In this document: positions 9,381 through 17,757 of the stretch, in pieces
How the letters are laid out: every line of letters starts with the position of its first letter
Position numbering within the stretch: position 1 is the first letter of the stretch
NCBI RefSeq assembly: GCF_026626885.1
Contig: NZ_JAPNOA010000025.1
Span: forward strand, 62,001 to 126,000
Source: Parathalassolituus penaei
Lineage (GTDB): Bacteria > Pseudomonadota > Gammaproteobacteria > Pseudomonadales > Oceanobacteraceae
Direction: 5' to 3'
DNA: 64,000 bases
Notes under the pieces: model-generated
What the model was told of the DNA's origin: nothing
Seen by the model: the letters and a program-made list of their open reading frames with translations, nothing else
Databases searched by the model: none
Made by a program: the position numbers and the translations under genes

Positions 9381-11234
9381 TTAGTAATACCAGCGCCATT
9401 GCAGCTGCACATCGGTGCGCTGCAACTCGGCCGAACGCCACTGATCAGCCTCCAGCAGCAGCGCATGTTGCGGGCTGAAGGTCAGGGTCTGGCTGAAACC
9501 GGTCTGTTGCAGCAGCTCCTGCTGCAAACGCCAGCGCGGCTTCCAGAACAGGCGGGTCTTGAGTCCTTCAGCCCAGTAAAAGTAAGTACCTACTTCGGGT
9601 GCAACCCAGCCATAACGCTCTGCCGGGCGCAAATCCGTGCCCACGCCAAGCAGACCATAAGCCGTCCAGGAGTCGTTCAGAGCCAGCCCCAGACCACCCG
9701 CTGTTTGCAGCTGGAAAGCGCTGTGGGTGTCGAGTTTTTCATCCACCACCGGTTCAATCCCCAGCGCCAGACGGCCCGACCAGCCTCCGGTCAGGGACTC
9801 ATACGGCGTCATGCCAGCGGCGGAGAAAATCTGCAAACGATGCAGGCGCACTTCACCGGTGTCACTGACCTTGAGAGTCGGTGCCATCACTTGCAGCTCA
9901 TATTCGGTGAAGTTGTGGCGGTAATCGTCGGTCAGCTGATGGCCGGCCGGAACCCAGTTCAGCAGCATCCAGGAACGCTGATCTTCCTGACGGACACCAA
10001 AACTCATCTGGGCATCCAGCGGATTCAGCATCGGGCGGCGATAAGCAGCATCGGCTTCCGGGTCGGCCAAGTCAGCGCGCTCCGGCAAACGCTGCAGGCC
10101 TTGCTGCCATTCCACTTCCGAGATCAGGCCGGTTTCATAACGCCAGTCCTGATAATGCAGCGCCAGCTGCTGTATCTTGCGCTGTTGCTCATCGTCGGCC
10201 AGCGTTACAGGTTCCGTCGGCACCGGTGTTTCCGGATCAAGCAGTGCCAGTGCCGCCTCACGACCATCCGAACCCAGCTCATACGAGAGTCGACGGGTCT
10301 GCCAGCGGGATGCCAGATCAATCCGAGTACCACTGACAATGCCGCGCTGCTCAACAATCCGGGCTACATCCAGCGGGCTGACCCAACCCACATCCTGATT
10401 GATATCCGGGTAGGCCAGCGCCAGCAGGTCCAGCGCCATGGTGGCGCAATTGAGGGTATCGAACTGGTAAAGGATGTCGAACTGCTTCAGTTCCCAGACA
10501 TGCGCCTGCAGCAGCTGACGCTGGTCGGCGTCCATACGAATATCGTAACGCCATACCGGACGCTGGTATTCCAGCAGGTAGTAGCGATAGTGAGCACTCA
10601 GTGACTGCACAATAAAGAAACCATCCTTGCCAGCAATGATGGTCTGATAGAACAGTGACACCGGGTTATAGGTATCAATTTCAGTGAAGAAGGTAACGGC
10701 GTAAGCGGCCGGGTTGCCGTCGCCATTGGTGCCCGACAGCGCCAGCATGCCGTGCCCCATCATACTGGTGGTTTCCGTCAGGTATTCGGTGGCGTACACC
10801 ACACTGACGGTATCGGCCGGAATCTTGCGGGTAAAGGCCTCAAAATCGGCACACGCAGGGCGTGCCGGTACCCGCACACCGGCTTGCTGCAGGAACAGAT
10901 GACGGGCCGGAAAGCGGCAGATGTTGTTGGCATCCCGTTCAAACAGGGTTCGGGTCAGTGCCATTTCCCGCTCCGGTGAATAATCCGGTAACGACAGCAG
11001 GAATTGCGGATTTTCGATCTGCAAACGCCCTTGCTGGATATGCAACAACGCCAGCCAGCGCGCCCGCACATCGGCATCGGCCAACAGCTCCTGCGCCTCC
11101 GCCTGATAGGCATCCGCCAATGGCGGCATAACCGCCGGTTCATCGGCACGCACTTGCAATACCAGCAGCCAGCCCATAACAACCAGCACCAGGCCAGCAC
11201 TCCAGCGTTGTGCCCGGTTACCCTGTGAACGCAT
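9381..11234 (-). CDS. Lnb/DUF4105-type N-terminal periplasmic domain protein with predicted outer-membrane beta-barrel tail
   Basis: Exported protein of 617 aa. The start at 11234 is chosen because GGTGGAG lies just upstream and the first 30 residues form a clean signal peptide. Longer in-frame starts up to 11345 lie across the mnmG terminator hairpin. The N-terminal half has the DUF4105/Lnb pattern: a His in SMMGHGML near residue 167 and a Cys in the FDTLNCATMAL motif near residue 285. Such His/Cys pairs are used by lipoprotein N-acyltransferase Lnb. The last 230 residues alternate hydrophobic and polar and end QWRWYY, as in outer-membrane beta-barrels. It is convergent with the kinase gene. 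Function is inferred from family only. Confidence 0.8.
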   Translation of the reverse strand: MRSQGNRAQRWSAGLVLVVMGWLLVLQVRADEPAVMPPLADAYQAEAQELLADADVRARWLALLHIQQGRLQIENPQFLLSLPDYSPEREMALTRTLFERDANNICRFPARHLFLQQAGVRVPARPACADFEAFTRKIPADTVSVVYATEYLTETTSMMGHGMLALSGTNGDGNPAAYAVTFFTEIDTYNPVSLFYQTIIAGKDGFFIVQSLSAHYRYYLLEYQRPVWRYDIRMDADQRQLLQAHVWELKQFDILYQFDTLNCATMALDLLALAYPDINQDVGWVSPLDVARIVEQRGIVSGTRIDLASRWQTRRLSYELGSDGREAALALLDPETPVPTEPVTLADDEQQRKIQQLALHYQDWRYETGLISEVEWQQGLQRLPERADLADPEADAAYRRPMLNPLDAQMSFGVRQEDQRSWMLLNWVPAGHQLTDDYRHNFTEYELQVMAPTLKVSDTGEVRLHRLQIFSAAGMTPYESLTGGWSGRLALGIEPVVDEKLDTHSAFQLQTAGGLGLALNDSWTAYGLLGVGTDLRPAERYGWVAPEVGTYFYWAEGLKTRLFWKPRWRLQQELLQQTGFSQTLTFSPQHALLLEADQWRSAELQRTDVQLQWRWYY

Positions 11235-11284
11235 AAAACTCCACCACATCAGAACTGTTTTCTTCGAGCGCATCAGAAATGCAT

Positions 11285-11310
11285 AAAAAAGGAAGCCCGC
11301 AGGCTTCCTG
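11285..11310 (-). terminator. Intrinsic terminator of mnmG
   Basis: On the minus strand the 8-bp stem AGGAAGCC/GGCTTCCT (11290-11309, 4-nt loop) is followed by a run of six T. It lies 40 nt past the mnmG stop and inside the N-terminal extension of the next gene's longest frame, which supports the shorter start of that gene. Confidence 0.85.
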
Positions 11311-11349
11311 TTATTCGATGTCCACGGCGAACCGTGATCAGTCACTGGC

Positions 11350-13248
11350 TCAGCTGGTTACCCGTGCCGCCATTTTGTGTTTTTTCAGGTGAATCAGAAT
11401 CTGGCTGATCGCCGCCGGGGTAATACCGGAAATACGCGATGCCACACCCAACGTTTCCGGCTTGAGGGTACGCAGTTTCTGTTTCACCTCGTTGGACAGA
11501 CCACCCAGCGCGTCGTAGTCGAGATCTTCCGGCAGCGGCGTATTTTCATAACGACGCAGCTGTTCGATTTCTTCCAGCTGACGAGCAATGTAACCGTCGT
11601 ATTTGGCCTGGATTTCAACCTGCTCCGCGACCTGTTCGTCCACAACCGCTTCGCCCTTCAAACCAGCCACCTGCTGGTAATTCAGACCCGGACGCTTGAG
11701 CAGGTCCATCAGGCTGTATTCACGTACCGGAGCGGTTTCACCCAGCGCTTCCACAATAGCGGCCTCGGCAGAACCCGGCTGGATCCAGGTGCTCTTCAGA
11801 CGCTGCGCTTCTGCCTCAATGGCTTCACGCTTGGCGGAGAACGCCGCCCAACGCTCGTCATCAACAATACCCAGCTGACGACCGATTTCGGTCAGACGCA
11901 GGTCGGCGTTGTCCTCACGCAGAACAAGACGGTATTCCGCACGGCTGGTGAACATCCGGTACGGCTCCTTGGTGCCCATGGTGATCAGGTCGTCGACCAG
12001 CACACCGATGTAGGACTGGTCACGACGCGGAGTCCAGATGTCCTTGTCCTGAGCACGCAGGGCGGCGTTCAGACCGGCCAGCAGCCCCTGGGCACCGGCT
12101 TCTTCATAACCGGTAGTGCCGTTGATCTGGCCTGCAAAGAACAGGTTGTTGATCACCCGGGTTTCGAGGCTGTGTTTCAGCTGCTGCGGGTTGAAGTAGT
12201 CGTATTCGATGGCGTAACCCGGACGGGTGATGTGCGCCTTTTCAAAACCGGCAATCGACTGGATGTACTGCAGCTGCACATCAAACGGCAGACTGGTGGA
12301 AATCCCGTTCGGATACAGCTCGTTGCTGGTCAGGCCTTCCGGTTCCACAAACACCTGGTGGCTGGTCTTGTCGGCAAAACGGGTCACCTTGTCTTCGATC
12401 GACGGGCAATAACGCGGGCCAATACCTTCAATCACACCGGCAAACATCGGTGAACGGTGCAGGTTGGCGCGAATAATATCGTGGGTACGTTCGCTGGTAT
12501 GGGTCATGTAGCAGCTTACCTGCTGCGGATGTTCACTCACGGAGCCCAGGAATGACATCACCGGCAGCGGGGTATCACCCGGCTGCTCCTGCATCACCGA
12601 AAAATCCACACTGCGACGGTCGATACGCGCCGGAGTACCGGTTTTCAGACGGCCCACATCAAACGGCATTTCACGCAGACGCTGGGACAGACGAATGGAC
12701 GGTGGATCACCGGCACGACCACCGCTGTGGTTTTCCATACCAATGTGAATCAGGCCATTCAGGAAAGTACCAGCGGTCAGCACCACACAGGTGGCATGAA
12801 TACGCATGTTGGTGTTGGTCACCACACCACACACAGTACTGCCCACACCATCACCCTGCATGATCAGGTCATCACAGGCGGCCTGGAAAATATCGAGGTT
12901 GGGCTGATTTTCAACGATGTTGCGAATCGCCGCCCGGTACAACTGACGGTCAGCCTGAGCGCGGGTTGCACGCACCGCCGGGCCTTTGCGGCTGTTGAGG
13001 ACACGGAACTGGATACCGGCGCGGTCAGTGGCACGCGCCATGGCTCCGCCCAGAGCATCAATCTCCTTCACCAGATGGCTTTTACCAATACCACCAATGG
13101 CCGGATTACAGGACATCACGCCGACGGTGTCAGTGTTATGCGTCAGCAGCAGGGTCTTGCAACCGGTACGGGCCGCTGCCAGCGCAGCTTCGGTTCCGGC
13201 ATGACCACCACCTACCACAATCACGTCATAACGAACGGGATAATCCAC
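11350..13248 (-). CDS. mnmG: tRNA uridine-5-carboxymethylaminomethyl(34) synthesis enzyme MnmG
   Basis: FAD-dependent tRNA wobble-uridine modification enzyme (632 aa, normal length), acting with MnmE. The N-terminal FAD-binding loop [17 protein letters not shown] covers residues 11-27. Also present are the conserved [21 protein letters not shown] segment near residues 78-98, [11 protein letters not shown], and the C-terminal [20 protein letters not shown]. It is leftward, with its own terminator. Its partner mnmE is 4.5 kb away, with an accessory block in between. Confidence 0.98.
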   Translation of the reverse strand: MDYPVRYDVIVVGGGHAGTEAALAAARTGCKTLLLTHNTDTVGVMSCNPAIGGIGKSHLVKEIDALGGAMARATDRAGIQFRVLNSRKGPAVRATRAQADRQLYRAAIRNIVENQPNLDIFQAACDDLIMQGDGVGSTVCGVVTNTNMRIHATCVVLTAGTFLNGLIHIGMENHSGGRAGDPPSIRLSQRLREMPFDVGRLKTGTPARIDRRSVDFSVMQEQPGDTPLPVMSFLGSVSEHPQQVSCYMTHTSERTHDIIRANLHRSPMFAGVIEGIGPRYCPSIEDKVTRFADKTSHQVFVEPEGLTSNELYPNGISTSLPFDVQLQYIQSIAGFEKAHITRPGYAIEYDYFNPQQLKHSLETRVINNLFFAGQINGTTGYEEAGAQGLLAGLNAALRAQDKDIWTPRRDQSYIGVLVDDLITMGTKEPYRMFTSRAEYRLVLREDNADLRLTEIGRQLGIVDDERWAAFSAKREAIEAEAQRLKSTWIQPGSAEAAIVEALGETAPVREYSLMDLLKRPGLNYQQVAGLKGEAVVDEQVAEQVEIQAKYDGYIARQLEEIEQLRRYENTPLPEDLDYDALGGLSNEVKQKLRTLKPETLGVASRISGITPAAISQILIHLKKHKMAARVTS

Positions 13249-13558
13249 AGCTCACCTCAAGGCTTACCAAACAGAAAAGGGCGCGAAGTATATCAGCAGT
13301 TATCGGGCGGGTGCAGTGCCTCTGGGTGTTTTTTGTACAGGCATTTTATCAACAGAGGTTTTCAACAGCAGAATGCCTGTGGAAAATGTTTTCCACACGC
13401 ACCACAAAACTCAAAAAAATCCTTTATCTTCATAAAGATAAATCACAAAAAAGACTGTTGAAAAGTTTTTATGAAAACTTTTTCCACAATCATGAGCGCA
13501 AGGTTTTCCGAGGTCACCGACAAAAACAATACACAGATATCAGAGGTTTTCGACAGTC

Positions 13559-13567
13559 TTATCCACA
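13559..13567 (+). promoter_or_regulatory. DnaA box (perfect TTATCCACA) upstream of mnmG
   Basis: Exact match to the strong DnaA binding consensus, lying about 310 nt upstream of the mnmG start next to several weaker boxes. Confidence 0.7.
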
Positions 13568-13767
13568 ACAGGGATATGAATTTGACGAGCTATTACCGCG
13601 CTTGAGTAACAAACGTTCAGTCAGAAGGGGGTTCAAAAGTCGTGTGCAGAATCAAAACAGGCAGGAGAACGGCAATTCGCAGGAAGCCGTTAACGATCAC
13701 AGGCAGCAAGCCGCCGCGATGTCAGCAAAAGGAATAATGGGGGTAAAACAAGGACGAAGGCAGAAGT

Positions 13768-13789
13768 AACACCCCGCTTGCGGGGTGTT
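13768..13789 (-). terminator. Probable terminator downstream of the first lipoprotein gene
   Basis: Perfect 10-bp stem AACACCCCGC/GCGGGGTGTT with a 2-nt loop, 6 nt past the stop codon at 13796. The T-tract after it on the minus strand is weak (TTACTTCT), so termination efficiency is uncertain. Confidence 0.55.
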
Positions 13790-13795
13790 GGGGAA

Positions 13796-14545
13796 TTAAC
13801 GACTGAAATTCATAATCAGCATGCTGGTGCCATTCAACAAATACATTTCCAGAGTACCGGCCTGGTTCATGGCAGCAAACCCACTGACCGTGGCACTGAT
13901 ATCAAAACCGCTGCAATTGCTGCGTTCGTAGAGGTTGGCTTTCATCAGCGGATAAGCGCTGTTGAGCAAAAACAGCTCACCCTTGAAGGTACAGCCGGAA
14001 GGGCCAGAACCCACAAAACTGTTTTTGCCATCCAGTTGGCTGACATACAAACTGTAATTGCCCGCTTTCCAGGTACCAACCAGATTCCACAGATTGGATT
14101 CATTATCCCAGCTGCCATCAGCATTCAAGACCAGGCTGCCAGCCGTGCTGGTACCCAGACGATAGTCGCCAGCGATGGTGCCGGTAGTCGCCGTTTGCTC
14201 CACCAGCAAACCATTCACTTCGTAATGTCCGGAAACACTACCACCCGAGGCGTAGTGTTTTGCCGTGGCATTGGCCCAGGTAATCGGATAACTGTCGAAC
14301 ACCATCCCGACCGAGCGTTCGGAACTGATATAGGACACAGTGCCGACATAACCGCGACTGCCGTCAGTACCGTAGAGCTTGCCCTCGTACACCAGGAAAC
14401 GGAGTTTACCGTTCTGGTCGAACTGGCCATCCCAGAAACCATTCAGTGCGATAGCACGATCATAAGAAGATTCAATAGGTGCGTTATTGTCAACGGCGAC
14501 GCAGGAGGCCAGCACGGTTGAAAAAAGAATGGGCAAGGCGCGCAT
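13796..14545 (-). CDS. Predicted lipoprotein, paralogue of the adjacent lipoprotein
   Basis: Unrecognised lipoprotein of 249 aa. The ATG at 14545 has AAGGAC upstream, and the N-terminus MRALPILFSTVLASC ends in a lipobox (LASC, lipidated Cys at residue 15). The mature part is beta-rich, with the motif LNGFWDGQFDQ near residue 34 and two Cys positions (GCTF and RSNCS) shared with the neighbour at 14716-15531. The shared segments WDGQFDQ, the W-x-x-G-x-Y-x-LYV motif and VSGFA indicate an ancient tandem duplication. The lipidated, small, beta-rich form suggests a periplasmic or surface protein. No function can be assigned. Confidence 0.8.
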   Translation of the reverse strand: MRALPILFSTVLASCVAVDNNAPIESSYDRAIALNGFWDGQFDQNGKLRFLVYEGKLYGTDGSRGYVGTVSYISSERSVGMVFDSYPITWANATAKHYASGGSVSGHYEVNGLLVEQTATTGTIAGDYRLGTSTAGSLVLNADGSWDNESNLWNLVGTWKAGNYSLYVSQLDGKNSFVGSGPSGCTFKGELFLLNSAYPLMKANLYERSNCSGFDISATVSGFAAMNQAGTLEMYLLNGTSMLIMNFSR

Positions 14546-14715
14546 GACTTGTCCTTCTGTGTGAACCACAGGGATTACAGCTCGTTATTATCAGTTATCG
14601 TTTGTGACTTTATATGTCAATTAATGACGTTTCGCGTCACAAAAGTATGCCGAGGAGGCTTGTTACAAATTTCTATGAAAAAGTCAACAGCATGTCCGTC
14701 AGATTTCTGGTTTTG

Positions 14716-15531
14716 TCACGAACCGGAAGAAGATACGGGAGAGAACAACAAAAACAGCTGTTCGGAGTCCTTGCGCAGATAGAACTCAAGTTCACCATTG
14801 TTATTCAGAGTGGCAAAGCCGGAGACGTCGGTTTTATTAAAAACATCACAGTTTTTGCGCTCGGAAAGGGTAACGGCATACAAATTCTGGCTGCCATTGA
14901 TCACGCTGAGCGTGCCGTTAAAAGCACACCCACCGGTGGTCGCCGCAATGCCTTTTAACGAACCACTGCTGCCATTGGTCGTGACATACAACTCGTAATC
15001 CCCTGTACTCCACTGACCCGCCACCTTGCTCAGACTGGCGCTGGTTGACCAACTGCCATCATCGGACAAGGTAAAACTGCCTGTCGCCGTTGTGCTGCTG
15101 TAATCACCCACCAGCGTGTCGTTACTGCTGGTGACCGTAAACAATAGACCGTCCAGATCGTAGGTTACCGCTGTACCGCTGGCGTAATACCAGCCATTGG
15201 CCTCGTCACTGGAGCTGATGCTGCGTGCCGCCAGGCTTAACACCGCCCGGCTTTCGGAATTGTTGTACTCGATGGTGCCGTAGTACCCATAAGTTTCATC
15301 CTTGCCGAATACATTGCCCTGCCAGATCAGCAGTCGCAGAGTGGAAGCCTGGTCAAACTGGCCATCCCACAGGCCATTCAGCATCAGGGTCGTCGTGGTA
15401 ACCGGGTCACCCTGATCATTGCTGACGGAGTTGTCGGTCGCAGGATCCGATGACACCGAAATACAGGCTGTCAGCAGCAATGACAGCAACCCAGACAACA
15501 GTAACGGCACACAGACGGACATCCGGTTCAT
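14716..15531 (-). CDS. Predicted lipoprotein, paralogue of the adjacent lipoprotein
   Basis: 271-aa lipoprotein. The signal sequence ends LLSLLLTAC (lipidated Cys near residue 23) and is followed by a Ser/Asp/Thr-rich linker. The mature domain starts at LNGLWDGQFDQ and shares the WSTGDYELYV, GCAF, RKNCD and DVSGFATL positions with the protein encoded at 13796-14545. The start at 15531 has GGAGG about 9 nt upstream; an ATG three codons later is possible. A 170-nt gap separates the two genes, so each may have its own promoter. Function unknown. Confidence 0.8.
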   Translation of the reverse strand: MNRMSVCVPLLLSGLLSLLLTACISVSSDPATDNSVSNDQGDPVTTTTLMLNGLWDGQFDQASTLRLLIWQGNVFGKDETYGYYGTIEYNNSESRAVLSLAARSISSSDEANGWYYASGTAVTYDLDGLLFTVTSSNDTLVGDYSSTTATGSFTLSDDGSWSTSASLSKVAGQWSTGDYELYVTTNGSSGSLKGIAATTGGCAFNGTLSVINGSQNLYAVTLSERKNCDVFNKTDVSGFATLNNNGELEFYLRKDSEQLFLLFSPVSSSGS

Positions 15532-15816
15532 AAATACAGGCCTCCAATGAACACTCGCTCAGTCACGGGCCGCTGCAACCGCATGGAAATACACGCAACC
15601 ACCCTGTTTTAACCCTAGCAGGCAGACAAAAAGCTGCCGAACCCTGCTGATGAGTGGCGCAAATGGCTGAATTGCCCATCGCTATCGAACGTTAGTGTGG
15701 TTTTTTGGGCCCGAATGGTGGTTTTCTGACCTGTAACATTCTTTTTTGAACTAACAGCCGATAGTGTTTCGGTTAATTTCAGATCAACTTTGACAACAAC
15801 CAGGTTAGGGAGAGAC

Positions 15817-16368
15817 ATGATGAGTGAGACGAGAGATCAGCTGAAACAGATTGCCGCGACGCAAATCCGTCAGAAGAACCTGGCGGCTGCCAGTTTCCGT
15901 GAGATGGGCAAGGCCGCGGGCATCAAATCCAGCTCCGTGCATTACCATTTCAAAAGCCGCGACGCCCTGCTGCTGGAAGTTCTGCAGGATTATATCGTCC
16001 AGTTCAGCGCTGAACTGGATAGCCGTACGGAAGATATCAGCAGTCCACGTCAGCGGATGTTATGCCTGTTCGATCTGTGTTCTGAAGAAGTCATCGAAGG
16101 CCAGCAATCGCTGTTACTGGCCTACATCGCTGGTCGCCATGAACTGACAGACGCCAGCCGCGAAGCCTTGTCCGGTTTCCTCGAATACCTCTACCAGTGG
16201 CTGCTGGAAAGTCTGACATCTGCCCGCTTCCTGCCAGTGCCACGGGAATCGCTGGCGCGCGTCATTGTGGCCGCCATTGAGGGGGCCGCACTGGCCGACT
16301 GTGGCCGTGGTGGTAATGATCACCTCACAACCGTACGTGAATGGATCACTTCCCTGACTCGCCTCTAA
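15817..16368 (+). CDS. TetR/AcrR-family transcriptional regulator
   Basis: 183-aa regulator with an N-terminal TetR helix-turn-helix: ASFREMGKAAGIKSSSVHYHF at about residues 26-46. A variable helical ligand-binding domain follows. The start at 15817 (MMSETRDQ) has AGGGAGAG upstream; the second ATG three bases later is equally acceptable. It diverges from the lipoprotein pair and precedes the HupE-like gene by about 90 nt, so it may control either side. The ligand is not predictable. Confidence 0.9.
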   Translation: MMSETRDQLKQIAATQIRQKNLAAASFREMGKAAGIKSSSVHYHFKSRDALLLEVLQDYIVQFSAELDSRTEDISSPRQRMLCLFDLCSEEVIEGQQSLLLAYIAGRHELTDASREALSGFLEYLYQWLLESLTSARFLPVPRESLARVIVAAIEGAALADCGRGGNDHLTTVREWITSLTRL

Positions 16369-16457
16369 GCCAGGTGTAGTAACCAGCCGCCACCAATAGC
16401 CTATTGGTCATTCACAACCGGGCCAGCACACTCAGGGTTTTACTCTGGTGATAGTGC

Positions 16458-17135
16458 ATGGCCCGGCTTGTTCTTGTTCTGCTGCTTGGCAGCCTGAGCC
16501 CCTTGTTATGGGCACATGGCGTCGATGACAACACCCGCACGTTCCTGCAACAGCTCGATGGCAGCCGTATCGGAGCACTGTTTTATATCGGTGCCAAACA
16601 TATGGTCACCGGTTACGACCACCTGCTGTTCCTCGCCGGTGTGGTGTTTTTCCTGCGCCGTCGCAGCGACATTCTGGTGTACGTCAGCCTGTTCACGCTC
16701 GGCCACAGCCTGACCCTGCTGGGCGGAGTCTTGGGTGGCATCCGCGTAAACGCCTGGCTGATCGACGCCATTATCGGCCTGTCGGTCGCCTGGAAAGCCT
16801 TTGATAACCTCGGTGGCTTTCGCCATCTGCTGGGTTTTCAGCCAGACAACCGCCCGATCACCCTGATTTTCGGGCTGTTCCACGGCCTTGGTCTGGCCAC
16901 CAAACTGCAGGAATTCGAACTGCCCGCCAACGGTCTGCTGAGCAATCTGGTGGCGTTCAACATTGGCGTCGAAGCAGGACAGTGTCTGGCCCTGTTGCTG
17001 ATTTTGCTGGCCCTGAACTGGTTGCGCCTGCTGCGTCTGCCGGGTCTGGTGGTAACGTTTAACGCGCTGCTGATGCTGGCCGGTTTTGTACTCACCGGTT
17101 ATCAGCTCTGTGGTTTCTGGCTTAGCCAGTCGTGA
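16458..17135 (+). CDS. HupE/UreJ-family membrane protein
   Basis: 225-aa protein with a cleavable-looking N-terminal signal (residues 1-19, ending LLWAHG) and six or so hydrophobic helices. The conserved histidines sit in AHGVDD, TGYDHLLFL, LGHSLTLL and GLFHGLGLA, the pattern of the HupE/UreJ family, for which metal (nickel/cobalt) transport has been proposed. No hydrogenase or urease genes are nearby, so the substrate is open. It is followed 7 nt later by a membrane-anchored protein, probably in the same operon. Confidence 0.88.
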   Translation: MARLVLVLLLGSLSPLLWAHGVDDNTRTFLQQLDGSRIGALFYIGAKHMVTGYDHLLFLAGVVFFLRRRSDILVYVSLFTLGHSLTLLGGVLGGIRVNAWLIDAIIGLSVAWKAFDNLGGFRHLLGFQPDNRPITLIFGLFHGLGLATKLQEFELPANGLLSNLVAFNIGVEAGQCLALLLILLALNWLRLLRLPGLVVTFNALLMLAGFVLTGYQLCGFWLSQS

Positions 17136-17142
17136 GGTTTTT

Positions 17143-17673
17143 ATGAATCATTCAGCCCATTCACCGCTGTCGGCGGCAGCCCTCTGGCGTACCACCCTGA
17201 TCACCCTGCTGCTGGCAGCCTTGGTGGTTGTGTGTCTGGTGTTACCCGCCGAATTTGGTCGTGATCCAAGTGGTATTGGTGCCCGTCTTGGTCTGCTCGA
17301 CCTGTCTGCTGAACCAGCCGCCAGCGCACAGGAAAACGTCGCTGCCAACGATCAGCAACGCCATTTCAGCATTACCCTCGGGCCCGGTATGGGGCAGGAA
17401 TTCAAGGTGGTGATGCCGGCCAATGCCTTGATGGAATTTGAGTGGCATACCGATGGTGCACCGATCTATTTTGACCAGCATGGCGACCCTCTGGGGGATA
17501 GCAGCGGTTATTTCATGAGTTACAGCGAAAGCAGCGCCAGCAGTGTCAAAGGCCGCCTGTTGACGGTATTTGCAGGCAACCATGGCTGGTACTGGGAAAA
17601 TCGCAGCGGCAATCCCGTCACCATCAGCCTCAGCATTGGTGGCGATTTTCCGCTGATGGAAGCCAAACACTGA
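17143..17673 (+). CDS. Membrane-anchored periplasmic protein of unknown function
   Basis: 176-aa protein with an N-terminal His-containing tip, one membrane helix at about residues 18-38 (LITLLLAALVVVCLVLPA) and a predicted periplasmic domain. That domain contains FEWHTDGAPIYFDQHGDP and FAGNHGWYWENRSGNPVTISL. Start at the ATG 17143 with GAGG upstream; a longer frame would run back into the HupE-like gene. Pairing with a HupE/UreJ protein suggests a two-gene unit. The several His and Asp residues could bind metal; this is inference. Confidence 0.78.
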   Translation: MNHSAHSPLSAAALWRTTLITLLLAALVVVCLVLPAEFGRDPSGIGARLGLLDLSAEPAASAQENVAANDQQRHFSITLGPGMGQEFKVVMPANALMEFEWHTDGAPIYFDQHGDPLGDSSGYFMSYSESSASSVKGRLLTVFAGNHGWYWENRSGNPVTISLSIGGDFPLMEAKH

Positions 17674-17698
17674 TTTCATCACCCAGCGGTACCGCATA

Positions 17699-17736
17699 AA
17701 AAAACGGGCACTGCTGAACAACAGTGCCCGTTTTGT
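17699..17736. terminator. Bidirectional terminator between the HupE operon and mnmE
   Basis: Perfect 13-bp stem AAAACGGGCACTG/CAGTGCCCGTTTT (17701-17713 and 17722-17734, 8-nt loop) with A-tract and T-tract flanks. It serves both convergent transcripts, ending at 17673 (+) and 17758 (-). Confidence 0.9.
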
Positions 17737-17757
17737 TATGGCCAGCCGATTCTGTGG

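Larger units (their letters stand above)
13249..13795. other. DnaA-box-rich intergenic region upstream of mnmG (possible second origin or DnaA-titration site)
   Basis: These 547 nt hold one perfect DnaA box TTATCCACA at 13559-13567. Relaxed TTTTCCACA boxes occur at 13378-13386 (minus), 13389-13397 and 13480-13488, and there is a near-match TTATCAACA at 13346-13354. An A+T-rich stretch from about 13409 to 13486 includes the palindrome TTTATCTT-CATA-AAGATAAA at 13423-13442. The position next to mnmG equals that of oriC in E. coli. A plus-strand open frame across the region has no protein-like composition and is not called. Confidence 0.6.

Noticed and set aside
11235-11345. Upstream starts for the Lnb-type protein
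   Set aside because: They place the mnmG terminator inside the coding region and destroy the signal peptide; no ribosome site.
13311-13769. 152-codon plus-strand frame upstream of mnmG
   Set aside because: Composition dictated by A/T-rich DNA and DnaA boxes; no ribosome site, no motif.
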